Origin: Pomacea canaliculata
Taxonomy: Eukaryota; Mollusca; Gastropoda; Architaenioglossa; Ampullariidae
Direction: 5' to 3'
Assembly: GCF_003073045.1 (NCBI RefSeq)
Contig: NC_037596.1
Coordinates: 29,486,392-29,550,391, forward strand
DNA: 64,000 nt
A program made the position numbers and the translations under genes. A model generated the notes under the pieces. That model ran no database searches and had not been told where the DNA came from. It saw only the letters and a list, made by a program, of their open reading frames with translations. Every line of letters starts with the position of its first letter. The stretch's first letter is position 1. Positions 1 to 10,354 of this stretch are shown in pieces.

Positions 1-69
1 ATTTAAAACGCTAAAAATATAATATAATTTAAAAATCAAAATGAGAAACACAACACAAAACAATTCCTA

Positions 70-165
70 GTTTGTTGGTGGTGGGGACACTAACACTTAT
101 AAAAAAGTGAGTGACAGCATGACCTATTGTAACAAAAACATTGACAAGCTGTCCAAAAGTAAGTA
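70..165 (+). pseudogene. Mutator-like transposase fragment (second catalytic-Asp region)
   Basis: The bases match 10730-10780 almost exactly and translate to a VGGGDTNTYKKVSDSM-like stretch, the segment that follows the core of the Mutator-like transposase domain. Homology stops soon after and no longer frame surrounds it, so this is a short relic of the family described at 10355-10790. The GDG motif reads GGG here, so the presumed catalytic Asp is altered. Confidence 0.6.
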
Positions 166-502
166 GGCACAAGACTTAGTTATGAGTTATGACATAAGTG
201 TTAGTTTGTCCACGTTTTCATTGAATTTCTCCATGTCTTGAACCCCACAATCAAGGTAGAGGCAAATTATGTTGGCCCTGTTTTAGTTTAAAGGCCAGTG
301 ACTAAGATGACAGCAACTTCCACCCATGCCCACCATGATAGTTTCTGGAAGACTCCAGGGAATGGACTGGGAATTAAATGGTCGGGGTTTGGAGCAATTG
401 GAGGTGTAGACTGACATTTTTATGAGATAGACCAGTCAGTGGTAAAGTCGCTGTGTGTTTGACCAGGACACTTAATTTTCCCATCCCTTTCCATCGGAGT
501 CA

Positions 503-1190
503 TTGGACCAAAGAAAGCTTGGACAGTTGGACCTTAGAGATAGCGATAGTCACTTAATTTCACACTGCACTCTCCTGCCTGTCGCACGCTGTCTTCTACA
601 CTCAAAAAGCCGAGATACGCTGCACTTTGTTATTATAGTAAGTACACTATTTTTTTTATTAAGGCGGATGAATCACCCAAAACTGGGTACCCAATTTGTT
701 CTGAATGACATGGGCCAACTAATTAATTTATAAACATGAAATTTGGTCACAATGTGGTTAAAGGAGCAGTTTCCTGCAAAACTTGGCCTACAGGACCTGG
801 CTGTCTTTCAATCACAAGAATGCCAGCGTGTGGGAACGCGAAAAGGATAATTTGTGCTTATTTTACATGTAGGTACACTGGGTTACGGTGAGTACCATTC
901 ATTGCCCTCAACCAGGATGGATTCTTTCTTTTACAGAGTGAGAGGGGAGTGTAAGGAAAAATTTCTAAAGCAGTTAGGCTGGCTTTTGTTTACAGATGCG
1001 CAGTACATTTCAATTAAATTTGTTAATGTACAGAAACAGCAGGGATCTGTAACGTGTGCTGTTTGCACTTGTCATGTGCCAGAGGAGCATAATATTACGA
1101 TGAGTTTATGTTGTCTCTCCTTTCAAATTGTCTGGCTTCTGGAATTTATCAATCATTTCGTGTGCAACCTTGGCCCTAGAAAGATCATTG
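503..1190. other. No recognisable gene
   Basis: Short open frames occur, including 120 codons at 854-1216, but none shows a familiar domain or convincing splice borders. I see no tandem repeat here. Confidence 0.3.
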
Positions 1191-1191
1191 G

Positions 1192-1427
1192 TAAGGAACT
1201 GCAAGGGAAAATGTAGGAGGAAGTGCTCTGAATCTGCAGACAACAAACGATCCACAGATTGTAATGGTTGCTTGTGACAAATGGTTGGAGAAATTTCCTG
1301 TCTGTTTGACACAGCCCATGCAGAAAATAAGAACCGCAATGAGGCAAAACATGCCTTAACTGAAATTGCTTGCTGTATTTGATTTTTTTTCTTATCTTTA
1401 CTTTGAGGATTGTGTACTGTTTAACGA
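1192..1427 (+). repeat. Dispersed repeat A, copy 1 (decayed PHD-finger relic)
   Basis: This aligns base for base, with substitutions and small indels, to 10953-11205. Both copies run from GTAAGGAACTGCAAG through a region coding for a PHD-type Cys pattern to GAGGATTGTGTACTGTTTAA. In this copy the reading frame is broken by several stops and one Cys codon pair is lost, so it is the more degraded member. Confidence 0.7.
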
Positions 1428-1493
1428 TTCCATGATTAAAACACTTTCAAGAATGCACGCACCAAAGATGTTCTGAAAATTTTGTTTCAATCA

Positions 1494-1716
1494 ACGCCCT
1501 CCTTGCCTCAAGGAGGATCACCTTGTCCTTCAAAGGACAGTATTTCATGGTGTGGGCCCTCTCTTTGCTGTGGCAAAGCAGAGAGGACACGTGAATGTTC
1601 TCAACATGGGGCAAATGACCATGCCCTGTTCATTGTGCAAGCGATGCGATGTATAGAACTCAAACGTTTTCTTCCTTTTTTTGCAAAACTTGCAAATATT
1701 CTTCTGAAGGCTGAAT
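1494..1716. repeat. Dispersed repeat R, copy 1
   Basis: This is one of three copies of a roughly 200-bp sequence (others at 4612-4806 and 5196-5395). Shared landmarks are GGGGCAAATGACCATGCCCT, a CGATGCGATGTATAG box, and TTTTGCAAAACTTGCAAAT before a pyrimidine stretch. An A run follows at 1722-1745. The family is not recognised. Confidence 0.65.
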
Positions 1717-1975
1717 CACATGAAAAAAAAAAAAAAAAAAAAAAAGTCGGCAAATATGTATGTTTGTTTGCTTTAGTGCAGGAGGAGACAGTTTCTAGAG
1801 CAGTGGTTCTTAACCAGGGTTCAATAGAACAATAGGGGTTCAGTGAGTCGGTCTCAGGGTTTTGCATGCGATAGCGCATGTACACACATTGAAAACTTCA
1901 ATGTTATTTCTGAAGCATCAATTAGTATTTATTTAACTTTGGTTAACCATTTTTATGAATGCTGTTTTTCTACAG

Positions 1976-2236
1976 GCTTGCAGCAGACGGCTACTTTTAC
2001 AACACTGAGGGAGGAAAGGTGTGTGCTTCTCGTGCCGAGAGATGGCCGGAAGTCACAGTAGCACGTGCTCCGGACATGTGCATGACATGCCATTTCATCG
2101 GTGTGTGCAGGTACGGGCTAATGAGCAGGACGCCGCCAGGTACCTCATTGACCTCCTCAGGTCTCCAGAGCTCCGCCTCAGATGCCATGTCCACCTCGTC
2201 GCTCAAGACGAAGATTGACCTGCAGGAGACCAACAG
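1976..2236 (+). CDS. Possible internal exon of an unrecognised gene
   Basis: A good acceptor (GCTGTTTTTCTACAG) opens an 86-codon frame with GC content well above its surroundings and a donor-like CAG/GTGCAC at the end. The frame begins LAADGYFYNTEGGKVC, which faintly recalls the start of a BIR domain, but the remaining BIR zinc ligands are not in place and I do not assign one. A second frame (2021-2218) and a minus frame (1997-2302) are also open, as expected in a GC-rich patch, so the coding frame is uncertain. The exon would join in phase to the short exon at 2573. Confidence 0.3.
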
Positions 2237-2572
2237 GTGCACAGACCGAACCAGTAGTTGATCGAGTTTTTCTCTCTCGCTGTTTTGTTTGTCCAAAGAC
2301 AATACAGGCTGAGCTCTACTTGCACTGATTAACAGTTTTTTACTTCAAAGTACTAAACACCTAGTCCGTAAGAGAGAGAGATGGGGAAAGGAGATAAAGG
2401 ATGAAAGGAAGACTGGATGTGCCAGCTCATAGCTTGGTGGGGAAAGACTGAAATACATTCATCAGTTTTAGATCACAGGATCATTATTAGACAAAGAAGA
2501 GTAAGAAAATGGGTATTTATAACTTTTAACATACAAACTTCATGTCGATCATGAATCCATACTTAATTGCAG

Positions 2573-2606
2573 AGCTGGCGGAGGTGCGTGCCGTGGAGAC
2601 ATTTAA
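2573..2606 (+). CDS. Possible terminal exon joined to 1976-2236
   Basis: An acceptor (TACTTAATTGCAG) precedes 34 bases that continue the phase of the upstream exon and end in TAA after ten codons (AGGGACRGDI). A (TG)n stretch and AT-rich sequence follow. The support is only splice consensus and phase. Confidence 0.22.
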
Positions 2607-2817
2607 TCTCATCGTTATTCTTTATTTTACATTGTGTGTGTGTGCGTTCGTATGTGTGTGCGTGCATGTGTGTGAAGAACTGTTGGTGTACAATGAAAAG
2701 ATCTGTGACATTAAATGTGCTATCAAATATATTTATGTATTTGAAATGAACTGTGCCAAAAAAACATGTCTGTGAAATGAATTGTGTTGTGCTGCACTAC
2801 CATATATCTCACATTTT

Positions 2818-2990
2818 TGGCGCCCTATGTGGGGTACTGGGCGAAACTGATAACTTATCAAGTCAGCTTAGTGCCGCCAGAGACGATGGAACTGACAGAA
2901 GAAGAGAAGTGAGTGTTGGAGGCCTTTAGAAATTTTGAAGTGAAAGCGCAAGACAAGTGACGCAGCCGTGACTGTGGATCTAGCCTGCAT
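2818..2990 (+). other. Possible LTR-retrotransposon leader with primer-binding site
   Basis: TTTTTGGCGCCCTATGTGGG resembles the TGGCGCCC primer-binding site that follows the 5' LTR in many Ty3/gypsy elements, and the bases just before it end in ACA as LTRs often do. About 55 bases later a short ATG frame (MELTEEEK) is interrupted by stops after 8 and 24 codons, as in a decayed gag start. I could not find the matching LTR, so this is tentative. Confidence 0.25.
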
Positions 2991-3199
2991 TAAAGAGTTG
3001 TGCAACTGCTGACAGGTTCCTACCTTTCTGAGTGCTGGACTGTTGTGGTCATTGTTCAACTCCCCTCACCACTTGGTTACACATATAAGGAGACAGAGCA
3101 GAGGTGTGTGGTGCAGTTGGTGCGAGGTCAGAAAGTGTGTTGGATCGAGATTCGCCAGAGCCAGCAGCATCGACTGGCATCAGAAATATAATCTAGAAC

Positions 3200-4600
3200 C
3201 CACGAGAGCGTTGTCTTTTGTATTGTTGAGGAGAGATTGGGGAAAAGCCCGAATCTTACCCTGTTACAAGTAGATGCACCTGTTTTCTCACATTCAACGT
3301 AAGAAAGTGTTGCTTACATTATTATACGGCATAAATTCGACAGACACATGCTGATGAAAAATGGTTTGATGCTTACTACGGTGCACGTGTAGATGCTTGA
3401 GCCATGTACGTGGATTTGAGAAAATGACAAATTGAGATTGCAGGAAAATTTAAAGGATAACGGATAGGTGCGTGTTAACAGAAGACATGGTAGAAAGAAA
3501 AGTAGTGTGCATACTTTCATGACAGCCAAGTCTGGATTGGTAATGCATAAACTATTTTGAATGCATAGTTCATATAATTCTATAGTTGATGTTGTGTTTT
3601 GCTCGTAACGATATTTACAATCAGAATCAACTTTCAAATGTAAAATAACAATTAGTGTCTTGAAAAAAATTCCTGAAAAAAAGTATATGCAAGTTTCAGG
3701 AAATAAGGGAATGGACTACATCTTTTAAGAAACACAATGCAATGTGATCACCAAGTGTTACAGTCATGTCATGAGCTGTTTTATCTGAAACCTTTTAACT
3801 CTGACGAACATGTCTCATCTCACTATTATTTGAGAATGAGAATCAGAGCAAATGTAGAAAATATATTAAGGATGTACTTTAAACAGATCATCATACTGAA
3901 AAATTGCACAATTTCGCTTCACCCAAACTCCTGAATCAGAAATGGTTGAAATATAGTCAAGACGCATGAGTACTAAGTCTAGGATGCAAACTTTAGCATA
4001 AGGAATGGCGAAGCATGGGACCTGGAGAGAAAGAAAACTATAAAAAGAAAAGCCAAGGGTTTATCCTAAAAAAGGATTGAGCCCAGATAAATGTTTCAAA
4101 AACAAATTTAAATGGCAGCTCTTATACAAGTTTCCAGAGTGACTTCATAAAGCAGCTGGGCTGGACTTTTTATTATAAAATTACAACAGGGCCAAGGCCA
4201 ACAAAAAGGGGAGAAGGAGGAATGGGCAATTCCTGCGGCAGGAGATTCAAAACCTCTTTAATGAATTGTATGGATAAGTTTGTAGTATTACTGGTGACAA
4301 ACTAGTTTTTGTCAATGGGTCGTATGTAGGTAACAATACCCTCTTTTAAAGTTAAGTGGTGTAAAACTATCAATGCCTCGGGAAAACGGCGCACAAAAAA
4401 GGTTTTTACTATTTTGTCAGGATCAAATCAATGACTATCACAGCAATCTTCTAATACAATGAAAAGTTACACTTTAACATGACAGACTTCTCTCAAAATC
4501 CTTTTCCAAGAAATGATATAAAACCAACTGCTTCAAGTTACGAAACGCCCACAAAACTGAAAAAGATTGAACTCAAACCCACCAACCCCCAGTCATTTCC
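3200..4600. other. No recognisable gene
   Basis: AT-rich sequence with only short, low-information frames and no clear repeat structure visible. Confidence 0.3.
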
Positions 4601-4611
4601 CACAAGTCTTT

Positions 4612-4806
4612 AATGCCTCAAGGGACAGTATTTGATGGTGTGGGCCTCTCTGCCAAAGCAGAGAGGACACGTTAATGTTCTCAACACGGGTCAAATGACC
4701 ATACCCTGTTCCTTGTTCAATCGATGCAATGTATAGGACTCAAACGTTTTCTTATTTTGTTTTGCATAACTTGCAAATATTCTTCCGACTGCTGACAGTG
4801 GACAAT
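4612..4806. repeat. Dispersed repeat R, copy 2
   Basis: This copy shares the block GACAGTATTTGATGGTGTGG, the CAAAGCAGAGAGGACACGT box and the TTGCAAATATTCTTC end with copy 1 at 1494. It runs on into GACAGTGGACAATGGAG, which copy 3 also has. Confidence 0.65.
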
Positions 4807-4942
4807 GGAGAAAAAGATCGAAGGGATAAATGGCGCTGGTAGATCAGCACTTGGCTGGTCAGCATGTCCAGGGTTCCACTGCTGACATTTTAAAATTTTA
4901 TTTAGATGGTAGTAAAACAAAAGCTGCATGACACTTAATGAG

Positions 4943-5136
4943 GGGGGGGGGGGGAATTGGTGTTTTACGCCGTGTCAGCAGCTAAGGCTATATTACGGCA
5001 AGCAGCCAGCCCTGTAAACAGATGCCACGTGCAGAGAAAGATCAGCGTGCCCGAGACGAGAAATGAACTCAGGGCAGCCAACCTTCACTGTATTTGTGAC
5101 AGGCGCTAACAGTGCTAACCGTTGCGCCACCAGACC
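4943..5136 (-). mobile_element. tRNA-derived SINE, copy 1, with 20-bp TSD
   Basis: On the minus strand the element starts GCGGTCTGGTGGCGCAACGG, containing an RNA polymerase III A-box-like TGGCGCAACGG, has a degenerate B box about 50 bases later, and ends GGCGTAAAACACCAATTCC followed by a C run. It is flanked by the direct repeat gctgcatgacacttaatgag at 4923-4942 and 5137-5156. An internal duplication (GGCGCTAACAGTGCTAACC) distinguishes it from the copy at 7742. SINEs of this layout are mobilised by a LINE; the partner is not identifiable here. Confidence 0.85.
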
Positions 5137-5195
5137 GCTGCATGACACTTAATGAGTCAATGCTAAAGTGATGAGCGATGCAAGAATGGATGATG

Positions 5196-5395
5196 TTCGT
5201 AAATGGTTTTCTTATTTTTTTTTGCAAAACTTGCAAATTTTCTTCTGTCGCCTGACACTGGCCAATGGAGAAAAAGATGCCGGTACACTGTCCCTCTCAG
5301 GCTCACCTTGTCCCTCAAGGGTCAGTATGATGGGGCAAATGACCATGCCCTGTTCATCGTTCAATCGATGCGATGTATAGAACTGCATAAAAATT
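5196..5395. repeat. Dispersed repeat R, copy 3 (rearranged)
   Basis: It contains the same blocks as copies 1 and 2 but in changed order: the TTGCAAAACTTGCAAATTTTC block comes first and the GGGGCAAATGACCATGCCCT block last. That suggests the family is tandem or circularly permuted, or was rearranged here. Confidence 0.6.
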
Positions 5396-5575
5396 TATTT
5401 GGATCAAGATCAAGATAGCCGCTCTTCGTTGTGCGACGTCTTGAGCTCTTAACTTGATTTCGCTTTTTTAACATTTATCATCGTTTTATTAATCAATTAA
5501 CTTTTACATTAAAATAATGTCATGGATCTAGTCAGAGTGCTAGGACTGGGCGCATGTGTAGATGAAAGTGTGCGA

Positions 5576-5800
5576 ATGATGGACGTTCTCTAAATAGAAC
5601 GTGACAAATGACGTATAGTGACGTCAAAAAGAAATAGTGAGGTAAGGGAGAGGGACGTTGAGAAGAAATATGGAAGCAGAAGGACGTTAGAGGGCATTTA
5701 GAAGAAGAAGGACGCTGGAGAATAGAGAGAAGAAGAGGACGTTAGAGAGTAGATAGAAGAGGAAGAACGTTAGCGAGTGGAAGAAGAAGAAAGAGAGCGG
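5576..5800. repeat. Degenerate GGACGTT/AGAAGAAG minisatellite
   Basis: About seven imperfect units of roughly 25-35 bases each carry GGACGTT(A/G)GAGA followed by AGAAGAAG-type purine runs. No reading frame persists across the block. It could be an untranslated leader of a retroelement, but no LTR is evident. Confidence 0.5.
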
Positions 5801-6299
5801 AAAGGGAGACGTGATCGCATTTGAAAAGACAATGCGATTTGCTAATCAGAGATCGAATGTACTAATGTGAAAGGAGAAACGACTGCCAAGACAGTGAGTT
5901 TATAGTGTGTGAGGTGTTCGATGTACTTTGTAGATGTGGAGATTGAAGGAAAAACTGTGGTGTTAAAGACCGTTTTGCTTTTATAGTTAGGATCTATTTT
6001 TTTTGGTTGGTAATTTTGATCAGTAAACAGACAGACTCGTACAGGCAAATCATTCTTCAATTGGAACGAAAGAACGCGCAATTGTCCGACCCGCTGGTGA
6101 GTTGGAGAGAGCGAAAAACAAGAGGCACCGGCAATGTCGTGACAAATGCATGCTATTTATACTTTTAATATCCGTTAAACCAATTGTCAATCTAGAAGTA
6201 AAACTAAAACGGAAAGCAGATGCCTTGTAATGCATGAATACTCTTAAAGTGGCAATGATGGCACAAGTTTGATAAGTAGTCACGAGTCATGAAGCGTTT

Positions 6300-6880
6300 C
6301 GCGTGTCTAAAGACTTGGCACAAAAATGCTTTCGTCACTGGCTGTACCAATTTTCAAAGAAACGCACTAACAAGACATGAGTGGACTCTCCATTTTGTTG
6401 ATATTTTTTGACATTGTAAAGGTACCCCTTAGAGTTAGCCTGGGACCCCTTAGAAATCTTGTATGAGGGAGAAAGGATGTTTATGTATGTGATGGAATTT
6501 GCTCTAGGAGATTTTGTGTAGTAAGATTTTGTATATGTTTGGGAAAATGCCCATGCGGGATATAATGTATGTGCGTTGTTACATGTGCAAAGGGGGGCAG
6601 GAAGGTAAACGTGTGAGACCGCACGAGTCTTACTTGAGACCCATGTGTCGGGGTTAGGGATTTATGTAATGATTTCAGAATTTAATTAGTGAATTCTTGT
6701 TCTGATTTCAGGGCAACAATTTTACAGTTTCCGTCTGTATTTTACAGTACCCTTTGTATTCTTCATATTCAACATTTTACAGTATTTTTACAGTATTCTT
6801 CAATAATTTCATCGTTTCTTAACATCCCAATAAAGAGCTCAGTGATAATTGAACCTTTCAATTCTGCTCGCAAAATCAGC
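6300..6880. other. No recognisable gene
   Basis: AT-rich; only short frames. Nothing supportable until the Mutator-like block at 6896. Confidence 0.3.
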
Positions 6881-6895
6881 TATGTTTTCTAATTA

Positions 6896-7239
6896 ATGCG
6901 GATAATTGTAAATGTGTGTGAGCTGAACAAACCTCTAGCAGATGTATCTTGCCTGGAATGCAATGAGAAGCGGCATTCCCAAAGTATTTGTAAGGTGAGA
7001 ATTTGGGCTTCTTTTCAAAGTGTGGAAAATGTTCTCATCAACACTTTGGTAACTCATCACGCGTCAAAGGCAGAGAAAGCACAAAAGAGCCCTTTGAAGT
7101 GAACCAACAAATGACACTTTTTAGTCAGAAAACGGGAGGAAGCCATGCTGTGTTGCAAACCTTATCCAATATTATGGGCATATCAGGCATAGCCATATCG
7201 ACTTTTCAGAATCATGACAAAAAAGTGCCAGGTAAGTAA
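6896..7239 (+). pseudogene. Mutator-like transposase, N-terminal part, copy 1
   Basis: The translation carries the N-terminal signature of the Mutator-like transposase domain of invertebrates: a C-x2-C pair (SCLECNEK), a second pair (KCGKC), and a following FEVNQQMTLFSQKTGG stretch matching the conserved VN-R core. It is a near-duplicate of 12415-12740. The frame is split near 7018 by a 13-bp deletion between two TTCAAAGT repeats that the other copy retains. It ends at a donor-like CCAG/GTAAGT. In the intact family this domain precedes the DGTW catalytic part, which here lies separately at 10355. Confidence 0.7.
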
Positions 7240-7741
7240 ATTTTTATGCTTCAGTGCAATCTGTTAATGATTTTACAGATCCTGTATGAGATTAAATAAA
7301 CCTTTTAAATTTTTACTATATATTTTTGTAAGGGTTTTACTATATTTTTTTTTATTACATAAAGGTTAGTATGATTGGGTACATGTGGTCGTGTTCGACT
7401 CAGGTAGCATCTCTCCTGCACACTGTATACCGCTCGCAAAAGTGCGACACCACTTACACCCAAGGTCACATACTTACAGCTCATCGTATCCACGAATAAT
7501 TTTTCTTTGATATCTTTCGAAATTTTCATCACGAAGCAGGAGAGTATGCTTGTCCACCGGTTTCCAACAGTTTGTTTATCTTGCTGGTAGACTCCGTGGG
7601 CTGAGGGTGTTTCTAGACAGGCCTACATTTAGTGTGTTGGTGTGCATGTGTTGTTTGTTTGCATTCGCATCCTTTAACCCAGGGAGTGGGCAACTTCTCC
7701 GGTCGAAGCACTTGAACTGCATAATATGGACCTCTACATGG

Positions 7742-7923
7742 GGGGGATTGGTGTTTTATGCCATGCCAGCAACTAAGGCCATATTACGGCAAGCAGCCAG
7801 CCCTGTAAACAGATGCCACGTGCAGAGAAACAACAGCCTGCCTGAGACGAGAAATGAACTCTGGGCAGCCAACCTTCACTGTATTGGTGACAGGCGCTAA
7901 CCGTTGCGCCACTGGACCGCTTC
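7742..7923 (-). mobile_element. tRNA-derived SINE, copy 2, with 14-bp TSD
   Basis: Same family as 4943-5136: minus-strand start GCGGTCCAGTGGCGCAACGG, A-box-like TGGCGCAACGG, body GGCATCTGTTTACAGGGC, and a 3' end GCATAAAACACCAATCCCCC. The direct repeat ggacctctacatgg flanks it at 7728-7741 and 7924-7937. It lacks the internal A-box duplication of copy 1. Confidence 0.85.
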
Positions 7924-8574
7924 GGACCTCTACATGGAACATGGAGCAAACTACATTTATCAGGCTGCTGACTGAGCTTTTTGTCCTGATCTGCAATTTA
8001 CTTAACATCTGCAGCTAGTTTGTCAACAGAATTAGATGTTCATAGCATTTGACCGTGGTAGCAAACTGTGAGCATGTGTGATGAGCAGGTTTTCCAGACG
8101 TCGCAATGGCACAGCTGAGTTCTACAGGGACTAGACAGCATATGAAAAAGGTTTTGGCAATATCTATCGAGATTTTTGACTGGGTAAGATTGTTGGACGT
8201 ATCTCTTTTTCCTTACTCCCTCCTCCTGCATAATTGTAACCTCAACATTTGTTTTTACATTTTGAAATGCATTCAAAATTAGGCTCTTATCGGGTATTGT
8301 TTTTTGTTATGTTGTTTCTATGATGTATAGTGGTTAATACAAAGGTTGCTGTTTCTGTTGTTTTATTATATTTTTGTTCGATGATGCATATTGTTAACTA
8401 TTTTGTGTACTATTTCCTTAGCATGCTTTGTTTGCTGTGATAATGATGGTACTAGTAATGGAATGAATGGATGGCTGATGATCTTGTAGTGTCTCAAAAA
8501 GAAACAGAAAGGTTGCGAGGAAATACATCTACCAACTTTTTTTGGCTTCGTTAGTGCCATTATTTGCTTCATCA

Positions 8575-8699
8575 TTGTGATGAATTTAACTTTTTGAACT
8601 GCTTTGTACCAAGGACTGTAACTCTTAGTAGACGCTTTTGGCAAAGACATCGCCAATTAATTTTGTTTACGTTATCTTTCAAACTGCCCATGGATGCGT
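8575..8699 (+). repeat. Duplicated promoter/first-exon unit of the HMG-like gene
   Basis: Bases from TTTAACTTTTTGAACTGC to TAGTAGACGCTTTTGGC, and an ATGGATGCG start with a GTAAGT donor, are repeated at 8870-8968. The two units share the start codon context but differ in phase: this one leaves one extra base (ATG GAT GCG T/gtaagt) and would not join in frame to the exon at 9104, so it is probably the dead copy. Confidence 0.5.
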
Positions 8700-8947
8700 G
8701 TAAGTATATATATAAATTTATATATATAAAGTATTAAAAAAAAGGAATTTGCGAGAATATATTTTAATAAAATCTCTTTCAAAAAAGGCAAAATGCATTT
8801 ATTTCATCATTAGCAATTCAATAGCATACACAGTTTAGGCTTCATCGGATTATGTTTCAATCACACAATTTAACTTTTTGATCTGCTCTATACCAAAGAC
8901 TGTAACTCTTAGTAGACTCTTTTGGCGCGAGAATTTGCCTGCGTAAA

Positions 8948-8968
8948 ATGGATGCGAAAATAGGAAAT
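8948..8968 (+). CDS. HMG-like gene, exon 1 (MDAKIGN)
   Basis: ATG opens seven codons and ends at AAAT/GTAAGT in phase 0. An upstream copy of the same unit ends at 8699. Confidence 0.4.
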
Positions 8969-9103
8969 GTAAGTAAATATAAATTGGTTTCACTTTAAGC
9001 ATGAAACTCCTTACTCTTACGGGCAAATATTTTACTTCTGACTTGTGTGATAATGTGAAAAGTGACGGAATATTAACATATTTCTTTTAAAACTTGGTTT
9101 CAG

Positions 9104-9179
9104 AAAGCTGTTTGGGGCTTCAAAAGAAGCACGGCATTAACGTTGTTTCAGAAGCACCTGCAAAGGAAGGAGGGTGAAA
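9104..9179 (+). CDS. HMG-like gene, exon 2
   Basis: Acceptor AACTTGGTTTCAG, 25 codons beginning KAVWGFKRSTALTLFQ, donor GAAA/GTAAGC, phase 0 in and phase 1 out. It contains the first half of the HMG-box-like pattern. Confidence 0.45.
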
Positions 9180-9359
9180 GTAAGCATCCCATTTTTTTAG
9201 CAAGAGCACAAGAATACCACTGTGACCTTTAACCTACACGGATTGTTAAAAACCAAGCGATTTCCCTGAGCCACCATCCATCCCAAAATCAAAATAGTCT
9301 AATGGCTTGGATGATTGATGTGTAAGTTTTTTCAAATGACTATTTTTATTTCTTTACAG

Positions 9360-9520
9360 GTAATGCAATGTTTCTCAAGAGAGGCAGGGCGGAATATGCC
9401 GCTCTGTCGGTTCTTGAAAAACAGAAACTGGCAAGGGAGGCTGCAACCCCAGCTCTTCCAATTACTCTTGAGGAAAAAAAGAAGTATTTGAAGCAGCTAA
9501 TGGAGCAGCTGAAGAAGGTG
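9360..9520 (+). CDS. HMG-like gene, exon 3
   Basis: Acceptor ATTTCTTTACAG, phase 1 in, donor GGTG/GTAAGT, phase 0 out. It codes for FLKRGRAEYAALSVLEKQKL followed by a Lys/Glu-rich helix. Confidence 0.5.
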
Positions 9521-9677
9521 GTAAGTGTTCACCACATCCCTTTGACACTGGCATAACATGTATAAAATTTCTCTTCCCCTTTAATTATAAACTGATAAGT
9601 ATTAGATGTATAGAGGTGCACTGTACGTTTATTTGCAATCTGATAGTGAAAGTACAATGGAATAATTTAATTTGCAG

Positions 9678-9854
9678 GGAAAGTACTTCTACACATTGGT
9701 GTAGAATATTACTTCGAGATGCAACTAGATGGCCAGAGCCATTTGCTAGCACATGATGACCTTTATAGGAATGTGCTAGCAGAGAGGCCATCGGTTGTAT
9801 CAGATTTGAAGTATCTGCGCCATTGTGTGCAGAAAATCTTCAATGAAGCATATG
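9678..9854 (+). pseudogene. HMG-like gene, exon 4 copy 1 (frameshifted at its start)
   Basis: The frame VLLHIGVEYYFEMQLDGQSH and beyond is open to a GTAAGA donor, but the exon begins GGAAAGTA where copy 2 has GTGAAAGTA. The missing base throws the acceptor out of phase with exon 3, giving a stop after eight codons. The 3' half (SDLKYLRHCVQKIFNEAYG) exists only in this copy. Confidence 0.5.
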
Positions 9855-10182
9855 GTAAGAGAGTGTCAATATTTGTATACCTGGGAAAATCTATAAAATC
9901 CTTGCAATCAGATAAAGGACTTTTATATTTTTATTAAAAGTGTCATGCTACAGGGCAAATGCAGCCAGCCTGACAGGCATTGTTCTTGTTTTTGTAACCC
10001 ATGAAGTCAGCACAGAATATGCTGGGAAAAAACTGCCTTTTCCTTTACAAGTAGATGCAGGATAAGCTAAGAAACTGCTATAGCAAGTATGAGCACAGCA
10101 GTTAATCTTTCTACTGTCTTGGGGCATGAGATGTACAGTATTAGAGCACTCAATTGTTTGAGAAAATGAGTTTAATTTACAG

Positions 10183-10311
10183 GTGAAAGTACTTTTACAC
10201 ATTGGTGTAGAATACTACTTCGAGATGCGACTAGATGCCCTGATCCATTTGCTAGCACATGACGACCTATATCATAATGTGCTAGCAGAGTGGCCATCGG
10301 TTCTATCATAA
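10183..10311 (+). pseudogene. HMG-like gene, exon 4 copy 2 (truncated)
   Basis: Acceptor TTTAATTTACAG leads into VKVLLHIGVEYYFEM in phase 0, matching exon 3's donor phase, but a TAA arrives after 42 codons where copy 1 reads through. Together the copies show a tandem exon duplication with complementary damage. Confidence 0.5.
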
Positions 10312-10354
10312 GACAACTTATAATAAAGCATGTACCACTGTACAAAATATCAGC

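Larger units (their letters stand above)
8948..9854 (+). pseudogene. Multi-exon gene with HMG-box-like frame (probably decayed)
   Basis: Four exons (8948-8968, 9104-9179, 9360-9520, 9678-9854) have good splice sites, and the first three join in frame. The encoded protein begins MDAKIGN-KAVWGFK and has a ~50-residue stretch with the HMG-box-like pattern LTLFQKHLQ...AEYAALSVLEKQKLAREA, followed by a charged helix (LEEKKKYLKQLMEQLKKV). HMG boxes bind DNA; the match is by pattern only, and the usual Trp/Pro landmarks are incomplete. Exon 4 would be out of frame because of a one-base deletion at its start; a second copy of exon 4 at 10183 keeps the frame there but stops early. Mutator-like fragments surround the locus, so it may belong to a transposon. 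Confidence 0.4.

Noticed and set aside
854..1216. 120-codon plus-strand ORF
   Set aside because: No recognisable domain, biased towards hydrophobic and aromatic residues, and it runs into a transposon-derived repeat.
5100..5136. tRNA gene suggested by the A-box-like TGGCGCAACGG
   Set aside because: No cloverleaf can be completed; the long body and flanking TSDs show a SINE.
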